Of a stretch of 64,000 bases of DNA, positions 44,036 through 54,531 are shown piece by piece; within the stretch, counting starts at the first letter, position 1, and the number at the start of each line of letters is the position of its first letter. The notes under the pieces were generated by a model, which saw only the letters and a list, made by a program, of their open reading frames with translations, searched no databases and was not told the origin of the DNA. Origin of the DNA: Cupriavidus pauculus (lineage in GTDB: Bacteria > Pseudomonadota > Gammaproteobacteria > Burkholderiales > Burkholderiaceae); NCBI RefSeq assembly GCF_022179805.1, contig NZ_BPUO01000006.1:248001-312000 (forward strand), read 5' to 3'. The translations under genes and the position numbers were made by a program.

Positions 44036-44128
44036 GGTTTGGTAATTCCTCGATGTATGCGTGTTTCGTTTTCAGGCAGGTAGCCCCACGACGCGCATCC
44101 CTGTGCGCTGCCGTGGGGTACCAACGAA

Positions 44129-46981
44129 TTACTTGGTCAGAACAAAGCCCTTGAGCTTGGAGAACGCGGCTTCCAGCAGCGCCTTCTGTTGCTCGTTGTG
44201 CTTTGCGTAGTAGCCCACCGCCGGCGAAGCCGAGGCGGGGCGACCGGCATAACCGAGCTTCTGGCCTTCCGTCATGTTTTCCATGATGTAGTGCTGCACG
44301 AAGAACCAGGCACCCTGGTTCTGCGGTTCGTCCTGGCACCACACGATTTCGGTCGCGCCGGGGTACTTCTTGAGTTCCGCGGCAACAGCCTTGTGCGGGA
44401 ACGGGTACAGCTGTTCCAGACGGATGATCGCGGTATCGCCCGCCTCGCGTTCCTTGCGCGTGTTGACCAGGTCATAGTAGACCTTGCCCGAGCACATGAT
44501 CACGCGCTTGACCTTGCTGGCGTTCAGTTCCTCGTGATCGGGGATCACGGTCTCGAAATGGCCCTTGGCCAGATCGGACAGCGGCGACACGGCGTCCTTG
44601 TTACGCAGCAGCGACTTCGGCGTCATGATCACCAGCGGCTTGCGGAACAGACGGATCATCTGGCGACGCAGCAGGTGGAAGATCTGTGCCGGCGTGGTCG
44701 GCTGAACCACTTGCATGTTGTGGTCGGCGCAAAGCTGCAGGAAACGCTCGATACGGGCCGAGCTGTGTTCCGGACCCTGGCCTTCGTAGCCGTGCGGCAG
44801 CATCATCGTCAGGCCCGAGGCGCGGCCCCACTTCACTTCACCCGACGAGATGAACTGGTCGATCACCACCTGGGCGCCGTTGACGAAGTCGCCGAACTGG
44901 GCTTCCCAGATCACCAGCGCGTTCGGTTCGGCGGTCGAGTAGCCGTATTCGAAGCCGAGCACGGCTTCTTCGGACAGCACCGAGTCGATCACCATGAACG
45001 GCGCCTGGTTGTCAGACACGTTCTGCAGCGGCACGTACGAGCCGGCATCCCAGCGCTCGCGCGCCTGGTCATGCAGCACCGAGTGACGGTGGGTGAAGGT
45101 ACCGCGGCCAGCATCCTGGCCGGTGATACGCACCGGGTAGCCCGAAGCAACCAGCGAGGCGAAGGCCAGGTGTTCACCCATGCCCCAATCCAGCATCTGC
45201 TCGCCACGGCCCATGTTGGCGCGGTCCTTGATGACCTTTTCCACCAGCGGGTGCAGCTTGACGTGCTCGGGGATCGTGGTGATCCGCTCGGCCAGGCGCT
45301 TCAGTTCCGTGACGGGAACGGCCGTGTCGGCGGCGTCGGTCCACTTGCGGTTCAGGAACGGCATCCAGTCGACGGCGAACTTGTTCTTGAAGTTCGACAG
45401 GACCGGGTCGGCCGTGTGCTTGCCGGCGTCCATGGCTGCACGGTATTCCTTGACCTTCTCGTCGCCGAATTCCGCGCCAACCAGGTTTTGCGCCGCCAGC
45501 TTGTCGGCGTACAGCTTGCGCGTACCCGGGTGCTGGCCAATCTTCTTGTACATCAGCGGCTGCGTCACAGCCGGGGTGTCCTGCTCGTTGTGGCCCAGCT
45601 TGCGGAAGCAGATGATGTCGACCACGACGTCCTTGTTGAATTCCATGCGGAAGTCAACGGCCAGCTGCATGGCGTACACCACGGCTTCGGGATCGTCGCC
45701 GTTCACGTGCAGGACCGGCGCTTCGATCATCTTGACCACGTCGGTGCAATACAGCGTCGAACGGGCGTCGCGCGGGTCCGAGGTGGTGAAGCCGATCTGG
45801 TTGTTGATGACGATGTGCATCGTGCCGCCCGTGCCGTAGCCACGGGTCTGCGCGAGGTTCAGCGTTTCCATCACAACGCCCTGGCCGGCAAATGCCGCGT
45901 CGCCGTGCACTTGCACCGGCAGCACTTCCTTGTGGCCAGCGTCGCCGCGGCGTTCCTGGCGCGCCTTCGACGAGCCTTCCACCACCGGGTTGACGATTTC
46001 CAGGTGCGACGGGTTGAACGCGAGCGACAGGTGAACCGGGCCGCCTTCGGTCGAGACATCGCTCGAGAAGCCCTTGTGGTACTTCACGTCACCGGCCGGC
46101 AGGTCGTCAACGTGCTTGCCTTCGAATTCGGCGAACAGGTCAGCCGGCATCTTGCCCAGCGTGTTGACCAGCACGTTCAGACGGCCGCGGTGGGCCATGC
46201 CGATCACGATTTCCTGCACGCCCTTGGCGCCGCTGTGCTGGATCAGTTCGTCCATCGCGGCGATGAAGCTTTCGCCGCCTTCCAGCGAGAAGCGCTTCTG
46301 GCCAACGTACTTCGTATGGAGGAAGCGCTCCAGGCCTTCGGCCGCGGTCAGGCGGTCGAGGATGTGCTTCTTCTTCTCCAGCGTGAACACGGGCTTGGAA
46401 CGCGTGGTTTCCAGGCGTTCCTGCCACCAGCGCTTCTGCGCCTGGTCGCTCACGTACATGAACTCGGCGCCGATGGTGCCGCAGTAGGTCTCGCGCAGGT
46501 TATTGAGCAGCTCGCGCAGGCTCATCGACTCCTTGCCGAAATACGTGTTGCTGGCATTGAAGACGATGTCGAGATCGGCCTCGGAGAAACCGTAGAACGC
46601 CGGATCCAGGTCAGGCAGGGGCGGACGCTCCTGGCGCTTCAGCGGATCGAGGTCAGCCCAGTGCGTGCCAATGTTGCGGTAAGCGGCGATCAGCTGCGTG
46701 GCAGCGACGCGCTTGCGGCCCATATCGGAATCGGCCGAGGCAACAATGGTCTTGATGGGGCCCTGCTTGGCGCGCTCGGCAAACGAGGCGACGATCGGTG
46801 CGTGGGGGATATCGCGGGCGTTGGAACCATCCACAGCCGGGACATTCTGCATCGCGTCGAAATACGCGCGCCAGTTGTCGGGAACCGAGCTGGGATTCTG
46901 GAGATAGGCCTCGTACAGCTCTTCCACATAGGGGGCGTTGCCGCCGAAGAGGTACGAATTGCTTTGATACTGCTGCATCAT
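44129..46981 (-). CDS. odhA: 2-oxoglutarate dehydrogenase E1 component
   Basis: Thiamine-diphosphate enzyme of the TCA cycle that decarboxylates 2-oxoglutarate. 950 residues. The N-terminal MMQQYQSNSYLFGGNAPYVEELYEAYL segment is the E2-docking helix; GMAHRGRLNVLVNTLGK and the GDDPEAVVYAMQLAVDFRMEFNKDVVVDIICFRKLGHNE region bind thiamine diphosphate; HSARIERFLQLCADHNMQVVQPTTPAQ lies in the transketolase-like domain. A second ATG at 46978 is possible. First gene of the odh operon with a leader of about 200 nt. Confidence 0.97.
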   Translation of the reverse strand: MMQQYQSNSYLFGGNAPYVEELYEAYLQNPSSVPDNWRAYFDAMQNVPAVDGSNARDIPHAPIVASFAERAKQGPIKTIVASADSDMGRKRVAATQLIAAYRNIGTHWADLDPLKRQERPPLPDLDPAFYGFSEADLDIVFNASNTYFGKESMSLRELLNNLRETYCGTIGAEFMYVSDQAQKRWWQERLETTRSKPVFTLEKKKHILDRLTAAEGLERFLHTKYVGQKRFSLEGGESFIAAMDELIQHSGAKGVQEIVIGMAHRGRLNVLVNTLGKMPADLFAEFEGKHVDDLPAGDVKYHKGFSSDVSTEGGPVHLSLAFNPSHLEIVNPVVEGSSKARQERRGDAGHKEVLPVQVHGDAAFAGQGVVMETLNLAQTRGYGTGGTMHIVINNQIGFTTSDPRDARSTLYCTDVVKMIEAPVLHVNGDDPEAVVYAMQLAVDFRMEFNKDVVVDIICFRKLGHNEQDTPAVTQPLMYKKIGQHPGTRKLYADKLAAQNLVGAEFGDEKVKEYRAAMDAGKHTADPVLSNFKNKFAVDWMPFLNRKWTDAADTAVPVTELKRLAERITTIPEHVKLHPLVEKVIKDRANMGRGEQMLDWGMGEHLAFASLVASGYPVRITGQDAGRGTFTHRHSVLHDQARERWDAGSYVPLQNVSDNQAPFMVIDSVLSEEAVLGFEYGYSTAEPNALVIWEAQFGDFVNGAQVVIDQFISSGEVKWGRASGLTMMLPHGYEGQGPEHSSARIERFLQLCADHNMQVVQPTTPAQIFHLLRRQMIRLFRKPLVIMTPKSLLRNKDAVSPLSDLAKGHFETVIPDHEELNASKVKRVIMCSGKVYYDLVNTRKEREAGDTAIIRLEQLYPFPHKAVAAELKKYPGATEIVWCQDEPQNQGAWFFVQHYIMENMTEGQKLGYAGRPASASPAVGYYAKHNEQQKALLEAAFSKLKGFVLTK

Positions 46982-47105
46982 GGGGCGCTCACTATTCTCC
47001 GGGTATGCCGGAGTTAAGCGGGTTCATCAACCTTCCGCGACACGGCCTGACCGGTTAGCGGATTGCAAACAACTCTTGGGGGTCCTGCGGTTACCACCTT
47101 GAACG

Positions 47106-47203
47106 AACGGCACCCGGGGGTGCCGTTTGTCTTCGGTCTCGCCGCCAGACCCAAAAGGGCAAGTTGTGCGGGAAGGACCTAAGTCTTCACTCGCGGAGCA
47201 TAG
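47106..47203 (-). promoter_or_regulatory. odhA leader: extended -10 promoter candidate and hairpin
   Basis: On the minus strand TGC-TATGCT (TATGCT at 47198-47203) is an extended -10 match without a good -35. Downstream in the leader AACGGCACCC (47106-47115) pairs with GGGTGCCGTT (47118-47127). The remaining sequence between ugpQ and odhA (47204-47274) shows nothing else. Confidence 0.4.
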
Positions 47204-47274
47204 CACGTAATCCCTAAAACAGTGGGGACTTTTCGTGATGCAAAATCGAGACAGTTTGTCCAGGATCGATTACG

Positions 47275-48018
47275 TTATTTTCCCGGGGGAATCAGGTCGA
47301 CCGCATCGGTGATCAGCCCGTCGAGGCCCCATGCCAGCAGCTCACTTGCCCGGGCCGGATCGTTGACCGTGTAGCACAGCACCTTGAACCCGGCCGCGTG
47401 CGCGTCGGCGATAACCTTGGCGTCGAGCTCCCGGTGGTTGGCATCGAGCGCCACGCAGTCCAGGCGCCGGAGCCGGTCCAGCCAGTCTGCCGGCAGCTTG
47501 TCCAGCAGCAGCGCGCGCGGCAGGTCCGGCGCGGCCAGCCGGGCGGCTTCGAGCGCCACTTCCGAGAACGACGACAGCAGCGGCGGCACTGCCGCGCCCC
47601 TCCAGAGGACAAGTGCATCAAGCGCCACAGCGGCACCGGTACGGTATTCGGCACCCGGCACCGGCTTGATCTCGATGTTGACGTGGAAATCGTTCGCCTG
47701 CGTGTAGCGGGCGATGGTCGCCAGGGTGGGAATGGGTTCGCCCGCGAACGCCGGGCCGTGCCAGCTCCCAGCATCCAGGGCCGCCAGTTCGCCCAGCGTC
47801 AGCGCATCGACGCGTCCGTGGCCCGACGTCGTGCGGTCCAGCGTGGCGTCGTGCATCAGCACCGACTTGCCGTCGCCGGACAGCTTCACGTCGAACTCGA
47901 ACATCCGGTAGCCGAACGACGCCCCGTGCCGGAACGCCGCCAGGGTGTTCTCGGGCGCCAGCTTGCCGGCGCCACGGTGCGCGATATGGCGCGGATACCG
48001 CCAGTCGGTCGGCTTCAT
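47275..48018 (-). CDS. ugpQ: Glycerophosphodiester phosphodiesterase
   Basis: Splits glycerophosphodiesters into glycerol 3-phosphate and an alcohol in the cytoplasm. Starting at [18 protein letters not shown] gives 247 residues; this ATG overlaps the ugpC stop by 4 nt (ATGA). Catalytic elements: [42 protein letters not shown] (Glu/Asp metal ligands and the second His), and NIEIKPVPG. Last gene of ugpBAECQ, an order seen in E. coli. No signal peptide, as expected for UgpQ. Confidence 0.96.
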   Translation of the reverse strand: MKPTDWRYPRHIAHRGAGKLAPENTLAAFRHGASFGYRMFEFDVKLSGDGKSVLMHDATLDRTTSGHGRVDALTLGELAALDAGSWHGPAFAGEPIPTLATIARYTQANDFHVNIEIKPVPGAEYRTGAAVALDALVLWRGAAVPPLLSSFSEVALEAARLAAPDLPRALLLDKLPADWLDRLRRLDCVALDANHRELDAKVIADAHAAGFKVLCYTVNDPARASELLAWGLDGLITDAVDLIPPGK

Positions 48019-49130
48019 GCCAGCGCCTCGATCCGCTTGCCGTGCTGCATGTCGAAGAAATGCAGGTGTTCGGCCGATGTCGTGATCGGCAGACGGTCGC
48101 CGGCGCGCACCGGCATGTGGCTGTCCAGGCGAACCACGATCGGCTGGCCGCCCAGCGTGCCGTACGCGAACGAGTCGGCGCCCAGCGCTTCCACCACGCG
48201 CACATCGATCTCTGCAATGGCCTCGTGCGCGGCGCACGGTTCGATATGCTCGGGTCGCAGGCCCATCAGCGCCTGTTCCGGCAGATGCAGCCCCATCGGC
48301 AGATGGCCCAGCGTAGCAGTGGCCTGCCCGTCCTTGGCCACCACGCGCATCTGCGCGTCTCCGCCGTTGGCGCCCTGCCCCGCGCCGTTGCGCGTCACCG
48401 GCACTAGGTTCATCGGCGGCGAGCCGATGAAGCCGGCCACGAACGTGCTGGCCGGGCGCGAATAGACTTCCAGCGGCGTGCCGATCTGTTCGACGCGTCC
48501 GCCGTTGAGCACCATCATGCGGTCTGCCAGCGTCATCGCCTCCACCTGGTCGTGGGTCACGTACAGGCTCGTGGTGTTCAGCCGGCGATGCAGGTCCTTC
48601 AGTTCCAGGCGCATCTGCACGCGCAGCTTGGCGTCGAGGTTCGACAGTGGTTCGTCGAACAGGAATACGGCAGGCTCGCGCACGATGGCGCGGCCCATGG
48701 CCACGCGCTGGCGCTGGCCTCCGGACAACGCGCGCGGCTTGCGCTCCAGCAGCGGCGCCAGCTCCAGGATGCCGGCCGCGTGCTTCACGCGCTGGTCGAT
48801 CTCGGCCTTGGACATGCCGCGGATCTTGAGCCCGTACGCCATGTTGTCGTAGACGCTCATGTGCGGATACAGCGCGTAGTTCTGGAACACCATCGCGATG
48901 TCGCGCTCGGCCGGCTCCAGGTCGTTGACGACCTTCTCGCCGATGTGCACCTCACCGCCGGTAATGGTTTCCAGCCCCGCCACCATGCGCAGCAGTGTGG
49001 ACTTGCCGCAGCCGGACGGGCCGACGATCACGATGAACTCGCCGTCGGTGATTTCCATGTCGATGCCGTGCACCACCTGGGTGCCGCCAGCATAGGTCTT
49101 CTGTACGTTGCGAAGGGATAGCTTTGCCAT
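48015..49130 (-). CDS. ugpC: Glycerol-3-phosphate ABC transporter ATPase UgpC
   Basis: Energises import of sn-glycerol 3-phosphate and its diesters. 371 residues: Walker [16 protein letters not shown] loop, signature [19 protein letters not shown], Walker [18 protein letters not shown] loop [15 protein letters not shown], then a MalK-like C-terminal regulatory domain (about 240-371). An insert [13 protein letters not shown] in the C-domain is unusual. 4 nt after ugpE. Confidence 0.96.
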   Translation of the reverse strand: MAKLSLRNVQKTYAGGTQVVHGIDMEITDGEFIVIVGPSGCGKSTLLRMVAGLETITGGEVHIGEKVVNDLEPAERDIAMVFQNYALYPHMSVYDNMAYGLKIRGMSKAEIDQRVKHAAGILELAPLLERKPRALSGGQRQRVAMGRAIVREPAVFLFDEPLSNLDAKLRVQMRLELKDLHRRLNTTSLYVTHDQVEAMTLADRMMVLNGGRVEQIGTPLEVYSRPASTFVAGFIGSPPMNLVPVTRNGAGQGANGGDAQMRVVAKDGQATATLGHLPMGLHLPEQALMGLRPEHIEPCAAHEAIAEIDVRVVEALGADSFAYGTLGGQPIVVRLDSHMPVRAGDRLPITTSAEHLHFFDMQHGKRIEALA

Positions 49131-49134
49131 GGTC

Positions 49135-49983
49135 TTATTTTTCCGTTTCCACCAGGCCCTTGACGAACCAGCGTTGCATGAGCACGACCACCACGGCCGG
49201 CGGAATCATCGCCAGCATGACCGTGGCCATTACCAGGTTCCAGTCGGTGGCGGCGTCGCCAGACCGGGAGATCATTTGCGTCACGCCCACCACCACGGGC
49301 GTCATCGACTTCTGCGTGGTGATCAGCAGCGGCCACAGGTACTGGTTCCAGCCGTAGATGAACTGGATCACGAACAGCGCGGCGATGCTGGTGCGCGACA
49401 GCGGCAGCACCACGTCCCAGAAGAACCGCAGCGGGCCGGCCCCGTCGATGCGCGCCGCCTCGGCCAGTTCGTCCGGAATGGTCAGGAAGAACTGCCGGAA
49501 CAGGAACGTGGCGGTGGCCGACGCGATGATCGGGATGGTCAGGCCGAAGTAGCTGTCCAGCAGGCCCAGGTCCGACACCACCTTGTAGGTGGGCAGAATG
49601 CGCACTTCCACCGGCAGCATCAGCGTGATGAAGATCATCCAGAAGAAGAACTTGCGCAGCGGAAAGCGGAAATAGACGATCGCGAAGGCCGATATGATCG
49701 AGATCGCGATCTTGCCCAGCGCGATGCCCAGCGCCATGATCAGGCTGTTCTTCATCATGGTGGAAACCGGCGATGCAGCCTCCCCCACGCCGTGGAACAG
49801 CACCGTGCGATAGTTCTCGATCAGGTGTCCGCCCGGGATCAGTGTCATCGGCGCGTCCAGGACCTGCTCGGCCGTCAGCGTCGACGCCACGAAGGTCAGA
49901 TACACCGGAAATGCCACGATTGCGATGCCGACGATCAGCACCAGATGGGTAATGAAGTCCAATACGGGACGACGTTCTACCAT
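49135..49983 (-). CDS. ugpE: Glycerol-3-phosphate ABC transporter permease UgpE
   Basis: Inner-membrane permease with six predicted helices, 282 residues. The EAA loop that contacts UgpC reads [25 protein letters not shown] (about 190-215). GGAGACAGGCA precedes the ATG. Pairs with UgpA to form the channel. Confidence 0.95.
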   Translation of the reverse strand: MVERRPVLDFITHLVLIVGIAIVAFPVYLTFVASTLTAEQVLDAPMTLIPGGHLIENYRTVLFHGVGEAASPVSTMMKNSLIMALGIALGKIAISIISAFAIVYFRFPLRKFFFWMIFITLMLPVEVRILPTYKVVSDLGLLDSYFGLTIPIIASATATFLFRQFFLTIPDELAEAARIDGAGPLRFFWDVVLPLSRTSIAALFVIQFIYGWNQYLWPLLITTQKSMTPVVVGVTQMISRSGDAATDWNLVMATVMLAMIPPAVVVVLMQRWFVKGLVETEK

Positions 49984-49996
49984 TGCCTGTCTCCTC

Positions 49997-50878
49997 TCAA
50001 TACTGGACCTTGCGTTCCACGAAGCGGAACTGCACCACGGTCAGCGCGATCACAATCACCATCAGCACCACCGACTGTGCCGCCGAGCCGCCGATATCCA
50101 TGCCACGGAAGCCGTCATGGAACACCTTGTACACGAGCGTATTGGTCGAATTGAACGGGCCGCCGTGCGTCACCGCGTCGATGATCGCGAAGGTATCGAA
50201 GAATGCGTACACCACGTTGATCACCAGCAGGAAGAACGTGGTGGGCGACAGCAGCGGGAATACGATGGACCAGAACCGCTTCCACGGGCCGGCGCCGTCG
50301 ATGGCGGCGGCTTCGATCAGCGATTTCGGAATGCTCTGCAGGCCGGCCAGGAAGAACAGGAAGTTGTAGCTCACCTGCTTCCACGCCGCGGCCAGCACCA
50401 CCAGCGCCAGCGCCTGGTTGCCGTTGAGCAGGAAGTTCCAGTCCACGCCCATCTTGCGCAGCGCGTACGACACCACGCCCAGCGTCGGGTTGAACATGAA
50501 CATCCACAGCACGCCGGCCACGGCGGGCGCCACGGCATACGGCCAGATCAGCAATGTCTTGTAGCCGGTGGCCGCACGGACCACACGATCGGCAAAGTAC
50601 GCCAGCAGCAACGCCACCGACAAGCCAACCACGGTCACGCCGACAGCGAAGATCGCGGTGACCTGGAACGATTCGATATAGCTGGCATCTTTCCACAGGG
50701 CCACGAAGTTATCGAGGCCCACGAAATCAAGGTTGATGCCGAAGGCATCCTGCTGCAGCAACGACTGCCACAACGCCTGCCCGGCGGGCAGGAAGAAAAA
50801 GATCAACGTAATGACAATCTGCGGAAACACCAGCAGATATGGCAACCACGGTGACCGGAATACGACGCGCTTTTCCAT
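49997..50878 (-). CDS. ugpA: Glycerol-3-phosphate ABC transporter permease UgpA
   Basis: Partner permease with about six helices, 293 residues. The EAA loop is [28 protein letters not shown]-terminal [34 protein letters not shown] is the typical UgpA/MalF-like first helix. 13 nt before ugpE on the transcript. Confidence 0.95.
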   Translation of the reverse strand: MEKRVVFRSPWLPYLLVFPQIVITLIFFFLPAGQALWQSLLQQDAFGINLDFVGLDNFVALWKDASYIESFQVTAIFAVGVTVVGLSVALLLAYFADRVVRAATGYKTLLIWPYAVAPAVAGVLWMFMFNPTLGVVSYALRKMGVDWNFLLNGNQALALVVLAAAWKQVSYNFLFFLAGLQSIPKSLIEAAAIDGAGPWKRFWSIVFPLLSPTTFFLLVINVVYAFFDTFAIIDAVTHGGPFNSTNTLVYKVFHDGFRGMDIGGSAAQSVVLMVIVIALTVVQFRFVERKVQY

Positions 50879-50923
50879 GGTCGGGATCCCGCTCCATCAC
50901 TGGACAATTCTGACTAACGCAAA

Positions 50924-50948
50924 CGGGCGACGGTTGTGCCGCCGCCCG
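50924..50948. other. Hairpin between ugpB and ugpA
   Basis: CGGGCG-A-CGG (50924-50933) pairs with CCG-C-CGCCCG (50939-50948), one mismatch; a second small dyad TCCTGCA/TGCAGGA follows (50955-50969). Such hairpins after a binding-protein gene usually protect its mRNA, allowing more UgpB than permease. Confidence 0.6.
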
Positions 50949-50972
50949 CTGCAGTCCTGCAATGCAGGAAAC

Positions 50973-52283
50973 TTATTCCTTCACGGTCTTCTGGAAGCGC
51001 TCGAGCTGTTCGTTGCCGCGCGCGATGGCCGCGTCCAGCGCTGCCTTCGGTTCCTTCTTGCCGGCCCACACCGATTCGAGTTCCTCGTCGATGATGGTAC
51101 GGATCTGCACCAGGTTGCCCAGGCGCACACCGCGCGACTTGTCGGTGGTCTTCACGACCATCTGCTCGACCGACACCTCGGCGCCGGGGTTCTTGTCGTA
51201 GTAGCCCGACTTCTTGGTCAGCTCATACGCGGCCATGGTGACCGGCAGGTAGCCGGTGGCCTGGTGCCAGTCCGACTGGATCTCGGGCTGCGACAGGAAC
51301 GTGAAGAACTTGGCCACGCCCTTGTACTCCTCGGCCTTCTTGCCGCTCATCACCCACAGCGATGCGCCGCCGATGATGGTGTTCTGCGGCGCGCCCTGCA
51401 CGTCCGGGTAGTACGGCAGTTGCGAAACACCAAACTGGAACTTGGCGTTCTTGCGAACGTTGGCCAGCGACGCCGACGAACCCGTGAACATCGCGCATTC
51501 GCCGTTATAGAACTTGGCCTGCGACTCTGCCTTGCGGCCGCCGTAGCTGAAATAGCCCTTCTTGACCATGTCCTGCAGGTTCGTGATGTGCTTCACGTGC
51601 AGCGGGCTGTTGAACACCAGGCGCGCATCGGTGCCGCCAAAGCCGTTGTTCTTGCTGGCGAACAGCGTGTTGTGCCAGGCCGAGAAGCTTTCCAGGTGCA
51701 CCCAGCTCTGCCAGTCGGTGGTGTAGGCGCAGCTCATGCCCGACGCCTTGAGCTTGGCCGAGTACTGCATCACCTCGGGCCACGTCTTCGGCGGCGCCGA
51801 CAGGCCGGCCTTCTTGAAGGCGTCCTTGTTGTAGTACATGACCGTCGTCGAGCTGTTGAACGGGAACGACAGCATCTCGCCCTTCGACGACGTGTAGTAA
51901 CCCGCCACGGCCGGGATGTAGGCCTTCTGGTCGAACTTCTCGCCGGCTTCCTTCATCACGACCGATACCGGCTTGATGGCGCCCTTGGCGCTCATCATCG
52001 TGGCGGTGCCCACTTCGAACACCTGCAGGATGGCCGGGGCGCCGCCCGCGCGGAAGGCCGCGATGCCGGCGGCCATGGTCTCGTCGTAGTTACCCTTGTT
52101 CACCGGCACGATCTTGTATTCGGACTGGCTGGCGTTGAACTTGTTGGCGATCTCGTTGACCTTGTCGTTCAGCGCGCCCGCCATGGCGTGCCACCACTGG
52201 ATCTCGACGGCCGCATGGGCCGTGCCGGCAAAGGCCAGGCTGGCCGCTGCGGCCAGTTTCAAAGCAAAACGCGGGAAGGACAT
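50973..52283 (-). CDS. ugpB: Glycerol-3-phosphate periplasmic binding protein UgpB
   Basis: High-affinity binding protein, 436 residues from the ATG at 52283, which has AAGGAG 8 nt upstream (an in-frame TTG two codons earlier is disfavoured). Signal peptide [20 protein letters not shown] with cleavage after AHA, then [36 protein letters not shown], a UgpB hallmark. First gene of ugpBAECQ. A single CTGTCAC-plus-A-run in the leader region near 52345-52360 resembles half a Pho box, weak evidence for phosphate control. Confidence 0.96.
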   Translation of the reverse strand: MSFPRFALKLAAAASLAFAGTAHAAVEIQWWHAMAGALNDKVNEIANKFNASQSEYKIVPVNKGNYDETMAAGIAAFRAGGAPAILQVFEVGTATMMSAKGAIKPVSVVMKEAGEKFDQKAYIPAVAGYYTSSKGEMLSFPFNSSTTVMYYNKDAFKKAGLSAPPKTWPEVMQYSAKLKASGMSCAYTTDWQSWVHLESFSAWHNTLFASKNNGFGGTDARLVFNSPLHVKHITNLQDMVKKGYFSYGGRKAESQAKFYNGECAMFTGSSASLANVRKNAKFQFGVSQLPYYPDVQGAPQNTIIGGASLWVMSGKKAEEYKGVAKFFTFLSQPEIQSDWHQATGYLPVTMAAYELTKKSGYYDKNPGAEVSVEQMVVKTTDKSRGVRLGNLVQIRTIIDEELESVWAGKKEPKAALDAAIARGNEQLERFQKTVKE

Positions 52284-52488
52284 GGGCAATTCTCCTTAGG
52301 CTGTTCGGTCAGACCATTTTTTTGAAAAAGCGACCGACTGTATGCATTTTTTGTGACAGGCATGTTACGCCGCTCTTTTGTCACCGAACAGCGGGCAAAC
52401 CCGGCCTTGCGCATGAGAATGTTGCAGCATATTGACGACAGGCAATTGGCTCCCCCGGTAGCAAGGCCCGGGACTACAATGCCCCGCC

Positions 52489-53292
52489 ATGACAGTACCG
52501 ACTTCCTTCTCCGCCCTGCCCGACAGCGCGCTGCGCCGGGTGCGCGGCATCCTGACCGATATCGACGGCACCCTGACCACCGACGGCCAGCTGCCCGCCG
52601 CCACCTACATGGCGCTGGATCGCCTGAAACGCGCCGGCTTGCACGTGATTCCCGTGACCGGCCGCTGCATCGCCTGGGCTGAAATCCTTACCCGGCTGTG
52701 GCCCGTGGACGCGATCATCGGGGAAAACGGCGCGTTCTACTCACATCTGGTTGACAACAAGCTGGTCACCCGCTTTCTGGACGACGCCGCCACGCGCGAA
52801 GCAAATCTGTTCCGCATTCACGCGCTGGGCCAGGAAATCCTGCGTGAAGTGCCCGGCTGCGCGCTGGCCTCGGACCAGGCGTGGCATGCGGCGGACCTGG
52901 CGATCGACCATGCCGAGGACGTGGCGCCGCTGCGGCAGGCCGCCGTGGACCGCATCGTGGCACTGATGCGTGGCGCGGGCATGACGGCCACCGTCAGTTC
53001 GATCCATGTCAACGGCTGGTTCGGCCATCACGACAAGCTGTCGATGAGCCGGCTTTGTGTAGAGGAATTGCTCGGGGCCGACATCGACGCCCAGCGCGAC
53101 GAATGGCTGTTCATTGGCGATTCGGCCAATGACGTGGCGATGTTCGGCCACTTCCCACTGTCGGTGGGCGTGGCCAACGTGCGCGACATCCTCGACAAGC
53201 TGCCGATGAAGCCGGCGTACATCACCGAGGCCGCGGGCGGAGAAGGTTTCGCCGAGATGGCCGAGCGGCTGCTGGCTATCCGGCAGCCATGA
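52489..53292 (+). CDS. HAD-superfamily phosphatase (HAD-IIB type)
   Basis: Probable sugar- or mannosyl-phosphate phosphatase, 267 residues. Motif I GILTDIDGTLTTDG (nucleophile Asp), motif II VIPVTGRCIAWAE, Lys in HHDKLSMSRL and motif IV FIGDSANDVAMFGHFPLSVGVAN. The cap between motifs II and III is of IIB type. A TACAAT -10 element lies about 14 nt before the ATG. Isolated between ugpB (divergent) and an IS fragment. Substrate unknown. Confidence 0.85.
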   Translation: MTVPTSFSALPDSALRRVRGILTDIDGTLTTDGQLPAATYMALDRLKRAGLHVIPVTGRCIAWAEILTRLWPVDAIIGENGAFYSHLVDNKLVTRFLDDAATREANLFRIHALGQEILREVPGCALASDQAWHAADLAIDHAEDVAPLRQAAVDRIVALMRGAGMTATVSSIHVNGWFGHHDKLSMSRLCVEELLGADIDAQRDEWLFIGDSANDVAMFGHFPLSVGVANVRDILDKLPMKPAYITEAAGGEGFAEMAERLLAIRQP

Positions 53293-53331
53293 AAAAGCCC
53301 GCCTTGCCGCGTTGCTGCGGAAAGGCGGGCT
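53291..53331 (-). terminator. Hairpin terminator between convergent units
   Basis: AGCCCGCCTT (53296-53305) pairs with AAGGCGGGCT (53322-53331), with an inner CCGC/GCGG stem; the T-run is on the minus strand. It overlaps the HAD stop and would end transcripts of the remnant gene on the other strand. Confidence 0.7.
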
Positions 53332-53364
53332 CTCAAGACGGTTGGCACCGGGGTGCCGCCGCGA

Positions 53365-53966
53365 TCAGGCTACCGGCTGGATCGGATCGACGTCCATGTC
53401 GGCCGCCGGGGCTTCCGGTTCTGCAGCCGGCGCCAAGGCACGGGCCGCATGCAGGTTGCCTTGCGAGCTGACGCGATAGCCTTCGCCGGCCTTGACGCCG
53501 CTTTCGGTATAGACGAACTCGCGCGTCTGCGTGTCGATGTCCAGTTGGGCTTCCGTGCCAGTCTCCGGATCGGTGAACGCGAAGTGCGCCACGCGTCGGT
53601 CGTGCCCCGGTGTTCGAGTACGCGACCCTGCGCTTCCAGATCCGATGTCAGTTGCACATCGGCAGTGTTGCTCAACATATCGACCGAGACCCCCGCCAAC
53701 ACCGCGTGGTCCCAGTTTTCGGCATTGCCTGCCTCGACGGTCAACGGTGCGGGCTCGCTCGATTCCAGGGCGACGACCGGTGCCGTTTCCGGTGCCATGT
53801 CCGGCGTCAGTTGCCACGCTTCCTCATCATCGCTGATCGCGCTTGCCTCGCCAGAGGCCCAGGCCGCCATCGCACCACGCCCGTCGAACAGCCCGCTGGG
53901 GCTACGATCCTCGATCACCATTTGCCCGTCGCCGGTCACCCTCACGCCGTCGGATACCGCCTTGTT
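53365..53966 (-). pseudogene. 3' remnant of an unknown acidic protein gene, frameshifted
   Basis: About 200 codons without a start of their own, joined in frame to the orfB fragment of the IS. The upstream piece reads VSDGVRVTGDGQMVIEDRSPSG ... DLEAQGRVLEHRG (as landmarks) and the downstream piece, one frame away, reads HDRRVAHFAFTDPETGTEAQLDIDTQ ... PIQPVA. The switch falls at a GGGG run near 53605-53610; one more G would restore a continuous frame. The product is acidic and Ala/Glu/Pro-rich with no recognised domain. Its 5' half is absent from the window, lost at the IS junction. Confidence 0.7.
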
Positions 53967-54468
53967 CGCCTGCCGGCTGATGCCAATGTAACGGCAAGCC
54001 CTGCTAACGCTTAGCCCTTGGACGAGCTCTTGCGCGAGGACTTGCCCGATGGCTTTTTTACCATGCGAACCCCGTGCTCCTTCTGGATCACGTCGATCAC
54101 CGCTTCGAACAACCGCGCTTTCTCCTGCGCCTCGCGCAACTGGACCTCCAGTTCCTTGATACGCTGCTCCGGCGTGCCCGGTTTGGTCTTGTCTTGATTT
54201 TTCATCGTGGCGTACCGGGCGCCCTGTGGCAACGAGCCGCTCCAGTCCTGTAATCCGTGCTTGCGCAACCATACCAGCACTGTGGACCGCCCCTGGATTC
54301 CGTACTTGTGTTGCGCCTGCTTGTACGTCAGTTCGCCTTTTTCTACTGCCTCCACCACCGCCAGCTTAAAAGCCAGCGTGTAGTCACGTTGGGTTCGCTT
54401 CCGATCCGCCTCCAAGGCACTCTCCTCATCACTGCGAGAAAAGTGTCAACCTTATTCAGGACGAGTCA
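53967..54468 (-). mobile_element. Truncated IS3-family insertion sequence
   Basis: One end is a plausible terminal repeat (54444-54468, TGTCAACCTTATTCAGGACG then AGTCA on the plus strand). It contains intact orfA and the first 30 or so codons of orfB in the -1 frame (QVLAQELVQGLSVSRACRY then IGISRQA). OrfB stops matching after ISRQA at about 53967, so the catalytic domain and the right end are gone. The element cannot move by itself. Confidence 0.8.
54011..54415 (-). CDS. IS3-family transposase OrfA
   Basis: DNA-binding half of an IS3-type transposase, 134 residues. The helix-turn-helix is DYTLAFKLAVVEAVEKGELTYKQAQHKYGIQGRSTVLVWLRKHG; a leucine-zipper-like stretch EQRIKELEVQLREAQEKARLFEAVIDVI follows, then a basic Ser/Lys tail. 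Normally a frameshift near its end makes OrfAB; here orfB is truncated, so this is a relic gene. Lower regulatory importance expected. Confidence 0.88.
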   Translation of the reverse strand: MEADRKRTQRDYTLAFKLAVVEAVEKGELTYKQAQHKYGIQGRSTVLVWLRKHGLQDWSGSLPQGARYATMKNQDKTKPGTPEQRIKELEVQLREAQEKARLFEAVIDVIQKEHGVRMVKKPSGKSSRKSSSKG

Positions 54469-54476
54469 CGCCAAAA

Positions 54477-54505
54477 ACAAAAGCCCGGAAAATCCGGGCT
54501 TTTGT
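54477..54505. terminator. Terminator after ntrC
   Basis: A perfect 13-bp stem (ACAAAAGCCCGGA at 54477-54489, TCCGGGCTTTTGT at 54493-54505), T-rich on both sides. It lies 9 nt outside the IS end, so it predates the insertion. Confidence 0.88.
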
Positions 54506-54531
54506 TTTCAGACGATCAAACGTTCGGCAGG

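Noticed and set aside
41276-47017. Two open frames of over 930 codons on the plus strand opposite lpdA-odhB and odhA
   Set aside because: Same antisense effect; the real genes on the minus strand have complete catalytic motifs.
52340-52400. Pho box before ugpB
   Set aside because: Only one CTGTCAC-like half-site is visible; a Pho box needs two repeats 11 bp apart. Kept as a weak remark under ugpB, not as a feature.
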